A model generated the notes under the pieces. That model was not told where the DNA came from, did no database searches, and saw only the letters and a program-made list of their open reading frames with translations. Position numbers and translations under genes: made by a program. Positions 8,085 to 13,791 of a DNA stretch of 18,911 bases are shown here, one piece after another (the stretch's first letter is position 1; each line of letters starts with the position of its first letter). Source of the DNA: Pseudomonadota bacterium (lineage in GTDB: Bacteria > Pseudomonadota > Gammaproteobacteria > Xanthomonadales > Marinicellaceae); contig QQUO01000114.1 of the NCBI GenBank assembly GCA_008501575.1, positions 1-18,911 on the forward strand, read 5' to 3'.

Positions 8085-8113
8085 TTGCTCAAAAGGAGCA
8101 ATTTTTTTGAGCA
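8085..8113 (+). promoter_or_regulatory. Mutually exclusive hairpins in tonB-like leader
   Basis: TTGCTC (8085-8090) can pair with GAGCAA (8096-8101) and is followed by seven Ts (8102-8108), a compact intrinsic terminator. The same left arm extended, TGCTCAAAA (8086-8094), can instead pair perfectly over 9 bp with TTTTGAGCA (8105-8113), which consumes the T-tract. The two structures exclude each other, in the manner of an attenuator. The next coding region begins 90 nt downstream at 8203. It could alternatively be the terminator of a short transcript starting after 8012. Confidence 0.45.
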
Positions 8114-8202
8114 TTAGATGTCAATTATTTACCTGCAGAATGTGTGGTTGTGATAATATTATTGAGAGCAATACCTTTAATTTAGATTTGAAGGACACAA
8201 AA

Positions 8203-8847
8203 ATGGATAGTTTTAAACGTTTTTTTATGGCAGCAATATTAGGCTTGATGATAACTGTTGGGTTGGTTTTTTTCATGATTGCATTAATTTCTTTAAATTC
8301 TGAAGCGCCAAAATTCAATAATAATCTCACCACTCAAGTTAAGCTCAGCGCAATGCCAGGACTAAAGCCTTCCACTGAGATAAATTCAGAGAGCAAAAAA
8401 AAACATTATAAACTGCCATCAGAACGTCAAGAAAATCTTCCGATTGACCATAAGTCATTACTCAGCCAAATCACTGCTCAAGAGGCTGATGGTGATCAGA
8501 CAGACTCTTTAGCTTCATTATCCAGACAACAGATAGCAGTTAATCCGGGCAGTCAAAGTCAAGCGCTGGTTAAAGTGCCGGGATTATTTAATGTCATAGG
8601 CCCTGATCCAAAACATCCGGAATTTGCCTTGTCAGCAGGGCAGGAAGGCTGGGTAGAAACTTTAATCCATCTAAAGAAAGATGGTTCAGTGAATAAAATT
8701 GATATTATCAATGCCAGCCCGGCAGGTGTTTTTGAAATGTCAGTATTCACTGCTGTTACTGACTGGAAAGTCCACTTTGACAGAATGGATGAAACCGAAA
8801 TAAGTGATCAATATTTCCATCGTTTTGAATTTAAAATCGTGCAGTAA
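8203..8847 (+). CDS. TonB-like energy-transducer protein
   Basis: A 214-residue inner-membrane-anchored periplasmic protein. A single transmembrane helix (about residues 8-28, AAILGLMITVGLVFFMIALI) follows a short basic N-terminus. A polar, low-complexity linker lies at about 30-125. The C-terminal domain (about 140-214) carries GWVETLIHLKKDGSVNKIDI and SPAGVFEMSVFTAVTDWKV, matching the TonB C-terminal pattern of G-V-V, DGxV and the final W-K. The layout resembles the short TonB2-type proteins rather than long Pro-rich TonB, and the usual proline-rich spacer is missing. The frame is open from 8107, but ATG 8203 has AAGGA about 7 nt upstream and starts just before the membrane helix. No exbB or exbD is nearby, and no TonB-dependent receptor. 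A nine-A run lies in the linker at 8395-8403. Confidence 0.72.
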   Translation: MDSFKRFFMAAILGLMITVGLVFFMIALISLNSEAPKFNNNLTTQVKLSAMPGLKPSTEINSESKKKHYKLPSERQENLPIDHKSLLSQITAQEADGDQTDSLASLSRQQIAVNPGSQSQALVKVPGLFNVIGPDPKHPEFALSAGQEGWVETLIHLKKDGSVNKIDIINASPAGVFEMSVFTAVTDWKVHFDRMDETEISDQYFHRFEFKIVQ

Positions 8848-8987
8848 TCTTTCATTTGTAAAACTAAGTGTTTTGTAAAAAAATTAAAAAAATAAGCGAA
8901 GAAATAATTCAAATATCACCCTGAAAAATAATAAGACATTTGTTTAATAAAGTTGTATTTCCATTTGTGTGGTTAAATTGCAAGTGA

Positions 8988-11900
8988 CTAAACAGCGGCA
9001 TTTATTTTATTGTCTTGTCTTGATTGGTACCAGTAATACAGCACCGGGATAACCACTAAAGTGAGTAAAGTGGAGATCAAAATACCAAAAATGAGCGACA
9101 CGGCCAGGCCATTGAATATCGGGTCATCAAGGATAAAGAAGGCACCCATCATGGCTGCTAAAGCGGTCAGAATAATTGGCTTAGCGCGTACTTCTGCAGA
9201 CTGAATAACCGCTGTTTTTAAATCAGCGCCTTCTGCCAGCTGAATATGAACAAAATCCACCAGTAAAATTGAATTTCTAACAATAATACCGGCCAGCGCA
9301 ATCATGCCAATCATGGATGTGGCGGTGAATTGTGCGCCCAGTATCCAATGACCGGGTAAAATTCCGATAATGGTTAAAGGAATCGGGGCCATAATAATGA
9401 GCGGCACAAAATAGGAATGAAAGTGCGCCACAATCAGTAAAAAAATTAGAATCAGGCCAACAGAATAGGCAATCCCCATATCACGGAAGGTTTCATAAGT
9501 AATCTGCCATTCACCATCCCATTTGATGTAGGTCTTGTCACTGAATAAAGGTTGTTTAATAAAATACTGTTCAATCTCGGGATGTTGCTCTTCAATCAGT
9601 TTTTTAACCCCAAACATACCATACAGCGGTGAATCCGCGCCACCGGCAATATCGGCCGTTACCATGGTCATGGGACGCAAATCTTTGTGTTGAATCGATT
9701 TCTCAATCACTGTATCCACCACAGTGACCAACTCACCCAATTGTACAAAATCACCGCGTTGGGTTTTTATCGGTACGGTCAGCAGATTATTTAAATCATT
9801 TTGCTTGGTTCGTTCAATCTCAATACGAATCGGCTGTGCATACTTATTGTTTTGGTCATGCAAATAGCTGACATCAGTACCGGCCAGGGCGGTGTTTACG
9901 GTGGTAATTATTTGCTGTTGCGAAACACCGGCCAGCATGGCTTTGGACAGATCAATTTCAAGCACCTGCTTAGGTGCATCATGTTCAACTGTGGTGTCGA
10001 TATCAACCAAATGATCAACTTCATGAAATAGCTTTTCTATTTCTCTGGTGGCGATTATTTGTTGTGGGTAATGGTCACCATATATTTCTGCCACCAGGGG
10101 TGATATCACCGGAGGCCCCGGTGGGACTTCAACAATTTTTAATGATGCATCATATTTTTGTGCCATTTGATGAATGACTTCTCTCATGTCTAAGGCGATT
10201 TCATGGCTTTGTTTAGATCGCTCATGCTTGTCGGTGAGCATGATTTGAATGTCGCCGAGGTGTGGTCCTTTGCGCAGAAAGTATTGTCTTACCAGGCCAT
10301 TAAAATTAATCGGTGAAGACATTCCGGTGTAGGCGACCGCGTGTTTAACCTCTTCAAACTCATTCAATTCAGCGACCAGTTCAACCATCAGTTGATTGGT
10401 TGTTTCCAATGTGGTGCCTTCTTTCATATCGACAATAATTTGTAATTCTGATTTATCGTCAAAGGGCAGCATTTTTAAAATAACCCGTTGAAAAGGCACC
10501 AATAAAATAGAAACGATGAGTAACATCACAACCGAGCCAATCAGTGCATAGCGTGGTTTGCGGCCTTTTTCCTGTTTGAGAAACACCGGCAATATGCGCT
10601 GAAAGATAGACATTTTCTTGGGTTTCTCATCAGTGACATCTGTTAAATCATCGTGGTCGTTGCCAATAATTTTGCGGTATAACCACGGGGTGATTATCAA
10701 AGCAATTAACAACGACAATAACATGCCCATACTGGCATTAATGGGTATCGGGCTCATGTAAGGGCCCATTAAACCGGTCACAAATGCCATTGGCATCAAA
10801 GCCGCGATAACAGTAAAAGTGGCCAAGATTGTGGGACCGCCCACTTCATCCACAGCCGGTGGAATAATGTCGCTGAGTTTGTTGTTGTTATTTTTGCTGC
10901 GGCGGTGAATGTTTTCCACCACCACCACTGCATCATCCACCAGAATACCAATGGAGAAAATCAAGGCGAACAGGGAGACGCGGTTTAATGTAAAGCCGTA
11001 AGTCCAAGAAGCAAACAAAGTGATGGCCAACGTGATACTGACCGCTAAGCCCACCACCAGGGCTTGCCGCCATCCCATGGCGATAAGCATCAGAATAATC
11101 ACAGATAAGGTGGCAAAAATGAGCTTTTTAATCAGTTGATTGGCCTTGTCGTTGGCGGTTTGTCCATAATCTCGAGTGATTTCCACATGAACATCTTGTG
11201 GGATGTGACTTTGTTTTAACTGATCGATGGATTCGATGATGGATTGGGTTATTTGACCGGCATTGCTACCGGGTTTTTTACCCACTGCAATGGTGATGGC
11301 CGGGGCGTAATCAGGTGCGATATTGCCTCCCCAGGCATGACCGGAATGAATCCAGGTGTAAGAATCCGGTGAATCAGCGCCATCATAAATGCGGGCAACG
11401 TCTTGTAAATAGACGGGCTTGCCTTGGTCTGTGACTTTAACAATGAGATTTTTCAGGTCGTCAATGTGATTGAATGAATAGCCTGTTTGGACTTCAATCA
11501 GTTGATTATCTGCCACACGGGTGGCTGACGGTAAACGATAATTGCTGGCTTGTAAAGCATGGCTGATGTCAGCAAAGCTCAACTGGTAATTGAGCATATT
11601 AACCGGGTCCATTTCAATATGTACGATTTGTTGACCACCACCGAAACTGCGGATAATTCGGGTGTCAGGAATGCGTTTGAGTTGATTTTCAAGGCTATGG
11701 GCCACTTTAAGCAAATCTGCATGCGTTTTATCGGCATCATCACTCCATAGGGTGGCGGTTAAAACCGGTACATCGTCAATCCCCAACGGTTTAATGATGG
11801 GGGTGGTGGCCCCCAAGTTATAAGGTAACCAGTCGCTGTTGGATTGCACCTGATTATAAAGCCGGACGATGGCATCATTTCTTTTTATCCCCACTTTAAA

Positions 11901-12209
11901 GCGAACCGTGATGATTGACATGCCGGGGCGGGAAATCGAATAAATATGTTTGACATCCGACAGTTCGTCTAACACCTGTTCTGCGGGATTGGTAATAAGC
12001 TGTTCAACTTCTTTGGCAGTGGCGCCGGGTAATCCAATCATGACATTGGCAAAAGTGACATCGATTTGCGGTTCTTCTTCGCGCGGTGTCACCAGTACGG
12101 CAAAAGCACCTAACAACACCAAAACCAAAGCGATTAAGGGTGTTAATTCATTGCTTTGAAAACTTTTAGCCAGGATACCCGAAATGGATAATTTTTCTTG
12201 ATTATTCAT
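8988..12209 (-). CDS. RND efflux permease (AcrB/HAE1-like)
   Basis: A 1073-residue inner-membrane resistance-nodulation-division transporter, expected to work as a proton-driven trimer pumping hydrophobic compounds or related substrates. TM1 (about 24-40) is followed by TPREEEPQID and the periplasmic porter domain. FSIGILVDDAVVVVENIHRR in TM4 holds the proton-relay aspartates Asp425 and Asp426 (AcrB 407/408). Segments GTTLETTNQL and VPPGPPVISPLV belong to the second porter half. TM10 reads ALAGIIVRNSILLVDF, where AcrB has its relay Lys940; here the aligned residue is Arg978. The C-terminal half ends with a normal TM12. Asp-Asp and the HAE1-like spacing argue against heavy-metal (CusA) substrates, but the real substrate cannot be read. 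The gene begins 17 bp after the adaptor gene and is its operon partner. No outer-membrane channel gene adjoins. Confidence 0.93.
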   Translation of the reverse strand: MNNQEKLSISGILAKSFQSNELTPLIALVLVLLGAFAVLVTPREEEPQIDVTFANVMIGLPGATAKEVEQLITNPAEQVLDELSDVKHIYSISRPGMSIITVRFKVGIKRNDAIVRLYNQVQSNSDWLPYNLGATTPIIKPLGIDDVPVLTATLWSDDADKTHADLLKVAHSLENQLKRIPDTRIIRSFGGGQQIVHIEMDPVNMLNYQLSFADISHALQASNYRLPSATRVADNQLIEVQTGYSFNHIDDLKNLIVKVTDQGKPVYLQDVARIYDGADSPDSYTWIHSGHAWGGNIAPDYAPAITIAVGKKPGSNAGQITQSIIESIDQLKQSHIPQDVHVEITRDYGQTANDKANQLIKKLIFATLSVIILMLIAMGWRQALVVGLAVSITLAITLFASWTYGFTLNRVSLFALIFSIGILVDDAVVVVENIHRRSKNNNNKLSDIIPPAVDEVGGPTILATFTVIAALMPMAFVTGLMGPYMSPIPINASMGMLLSLLIALIITPWLYRKIIGNDHDDLTDVTDEKPKKMSIFQRILPVFLKQEKGRKPRYALIGSVVMLLIVSILLVPFQRVILKMLPFDDKSELQIIVDMKEGTTLETTNQLMVELVAELNEFEEVKHAVAYTGMSSPINFNGLVRQYFLRKGPHLGDIQIMLTDKHERSKQSHEIALDMREVIHQMAQKYDASLKIVEVPPGPPVISPLVAEIYGDHYPQQIIATREIEKLFHEVDHLVDIDTTVEHDAPKQVLEIDLSKAMLAGVSQQQIITTVNTALAGTDVSYLHDQNNKYAQPIRIEIERTKQNDLNNLLTVPIKTQRGDFVQLGELVTVVDTVIEKSIQHKDLRPMTMVTADIAGGADSPLYGMFGVKKLIEEQHPEIEQYFIKQPLFSDKTYIKWDGEWQITYETFRDMGIAYSVGLILIFLLIVAHFHSYFVPLIIMAPIPLTIIGILPGHWILGAQFTATSMIGMIALAGIIVRNSILLVDFVHIQLAEGADLKTAVIQSAEVRAKPIILTALAAMMGAFFILDDPIFNGLAVSLIFGILISTLLTLVVIPVLYYWYQSRQDNKINAAV

Positions 12210-12226
12210 GAAATTATAATCCTATG

Positions 12227-13231
12227 TTATGGGTTTTTCGGGCCTTGGCTTAATGCAGAAAGCACGGGGTTGGTGGTAATGATATCACCTGGTTTTAAAC
12301 CTGAAATCACTTCTGTCATGTTGTTATTTTGTTGGCCTGTCTTAATTTGCCGGGGTACGCGTTTATCTCCAAATTTAACATACACCATGGTCAGTTCACC
12401 ACGATGAACAATGGCATTGCTTGGTATCATGATGGCGGATTTTTCACCCACTTTAAAATAAATTTTAAGCGACATACCCGGAAATAAACCGGCTGTTTTT
12501 GCCGGTAAATTGAGCCGCAATTCAAAGGTTTTACTTATTGGATCAGCATAGGGAAATAACGTCAAATCACTGCTTTTAACGATTGTGCCGTCAGGAAATT
12601 CAATGTCTGCATTGTTGCTGATGTTATTGGCAATCGATTCAGGTATGTGGGTAATGACCCTGAGATGGTCCAGAGACAATCCAGACATCAGCGGCATGCC
12701 AATATTAACCGTTTCGCCCGGCTCAATATGACGGGCAGTAACAATACCGTCAAAAGGGGCTTTGATTAAGGTGTATTCAAGCTGTGTAAGGGCTGTTTCC
12801 AGTGCCGCCTGCTGAGTTTTGACGGCCGCAACAGCGGTGTTTTTTTGGCTTTCAGCCTGATCATATTCACTTTGCGAAATTAATTTGCGCTCAAAAATGC
12901 TTTGTGCCCGTTTAAAACTGGCCAGGGCTTGCTTCTCTGTGGCTTTGGCGGCCTCCAAATTGGCACGGGCCCGTTCCACCGCTTGTTTTTGTTCTTTATT
13001 TGTGAATTCGATAATGACCGTGCCGGCGCTCAAATAATCATCAACATCGGCATGAATTTCAGACACTCGGCCATTGGTTTGGGCAGAAACCGTGGCCTGT
13101 TGGATGGCTTCAACTTGACCTTGAAAGGTTCTGATAACCGGTGCTTTGCTGAGTTCAACCTCATACCAGGCATTGTCACTGATGGCTGCACAGTGGGTGA
13201 AAATGAGGAATGTAATGATTAATGTCTTCAT
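12227..13231 (-). CDS. RND periplasmic adaptor (membrane fusion protein)
   Basis: A 334-residue periplasmic adaptor linking the neighbouring RND permease to an outer-membrane channel. A Sec signal peptide (KTLIITFLIFTHCAAIS) is followed by a beta strand and the first lipoyl half (VSEIHADVDDYLSAGTVI). A coiled-coil hairpin spans roughly 80-145, rich in Ala, Glu and Lys. The second lipoyl half, YTLIKAPFDGIVTARHIEPGETV, leads into the beta-barrel and membrane-proximal domains. The motif order is standard for the HlyD/AcrA family. Cys in the signal region is not in a convincing lipobox, so it is probably soluble and not lipidated. The frame is open to a TTG at 13264, but the ATG at 13231 starts exactly at the signal peptide. 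Neither start has a good ribosome-binding site. It is the first gene of a two-gene operon. Confidence 0.92.
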   Translation of the reverse strand: MKTLIITFLIFTHCAAISDNAWYEVELSKAPVIRTFQGQVEAIQQATVSAQTNGRVSEIHADVDDYLSAGTVIIEFTNKEQKQAVERARANLEAAKATEKQALASFKRAQSIFERKLISQSEYDQAESQKNTAVAAVKTQQAALETALTQLEYTLIKAPFDGIVTARHIEPGETVNIGMPLMSGLSLDHLRVITHIPESIANNISNNADIEFPDGTIVKSSDLTLFPYADPISKTFELRLNLPAKTAGLFPGMSLKIYFKVGEKSAIMIPSNAIVHRGELTMVYVKFGDKRVPRQIKTGQQNNNMTEVISGLKPGDIITTNPVLSALSQGPKNP

Positions 13232-13296
13232 GGGTTGTTTATTAATAATTAATTGAGCTTTCAAGATCAGTCTCAGTTTGTTTATTTGAATAAGCT

Positions 13297-13324
13297 AATA
13301 TAGCATCAATCGCGGATAGTTCAA
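13297..13324 (-). promoter_or_regulatory. Sigma-70 promoter of the RND operon
   Basis: On the minus strand TTGAAC (13319-13324) and TATATT (13297-13302) are separated by 16 bp. TG sits one base before the -10, giving an extended -10 as well. Transcription should start near 13290, about 60 bp before the ATG at 13231. No dedicated regulator gene is adjacent. Confidence 0.6.
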
Positions 13325-13729
13325 GTCTTAATTGAAATTAAATTCACCGAGAACAAACCTCAATGAATCCGTGCCCTGATATGTTGTTAAATATATTTAT
13401 ATTATACCCATCTTTTACTTGCAGCTTTAACAGGAATTTTTCTGTTTCAAAAAAACGCTGAAAATAATTATTTATTATTAACAGATTGAACCATTGTGTG
13501 TGGTTTTTTTTCCTTGCGGGCACATTGTTGATGGCCATTGTGGATAGCCATATCGATTTCAGCAACGGAATTATTGCCCTTTGGGGAACGAACAAGCTTG
13601 AGCCAATAAGCAACAAAAAATAAATTAAGGCGGATGAGTTCGTGCCTAAGCAGGGCGTTTTTGAGTTTAAGGTACGAAATACGCTTACTTGACCAAGTTC
13701 ACAAATCCCAAAAAAAATTAATTGTTAGA
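13325..13729. other. Unassigned stretch with overlapping short frames
   Basis: About 400 bp between the RND promoter and the exoprotein promoter, with no gene I can name. On the minus strand an open frame from 13616 to 13344 could encode 90 residues. A second minus-strand frame at roughly 13690-13465 is open without an early start codon and contains KLVRSPKGNNSVAEIDMA. On the plus strand there are three successive short frames: one with LLLAALTGIFLFQKNAENN, then 13486-13623, then one ending GVFEFKVRNTLT. The plus frames are partly hydrophobic, which AT-rich DNA can give by chance. A decayed gene is the simplest reading; an intergenic repeat or small RNA is not excluded. Confidence 0.4.
13486..13623 (+). 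CDS. Possible 45-residue membrane peptide
   Basis: A TTG-initiated frame that would give a 45-residue peptide: a hydrophobic segment (HCVWFFFLAGTLLMAIV) followed by DSHIDFSNGIIALWGTNKLE and a lysine-rich tail. The sequence reads like one transmembrane helix with a short soluble end. There is no Shine-Dalgarno sequence and no ATG. An overlapping plus-strand frame upstream ends at 13489, so it may instead be the last piece of a frameshifted small membrane protein. I do not recognise a family. Evidence is composition only, hence low confidence. Confidence 0.2.
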   Translation: MNHCVWFFFLAGTLLMAIVDSHIDFSNGIIALWGTNKLEPISNKK

Positions 13730-13758
13730 TTGTGCTCAAAAAAAAATGGGTTTATTAT
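13730..13758 (+). promoter_or_regulatory. Promoter of exoprotein with A9 spacer tract
   Basis: TTGTGC (13730-13735) and TATTAT (13753-13758) are 17 bp apart. The spacer contains a run of nine As (13738-13746). The -10 lies inside an imperfect palindrome (GGTTTATTATGTAATAACC, 13749-13767). A purine-rich GAGAGGAG ribosome-binding site follows at 13781-13788, just before the ATG at 13792. Confidence 0.5.
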
Positions 13759-13791
13759 GTAATAACCTATTTTTATAAAAGAGAGGAGTAT

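Noticed and set aside
8107..8202. N-terminal extension of the TonB-like gene with a CRMCGC segment
   Set aside because: It would begin at TTG inside the T-tract of a hairpin. The ATG at 8203 has a good Shine-Dalgarno sequence and sits right before the membrane anchor.
13344..13616. Minus-strand 90-residue frame
   Set aside because: TTG-type start region without a ribosome-binding site, no recognised motif, and competing frames on both strands. Kept only as part of the unassigned block.
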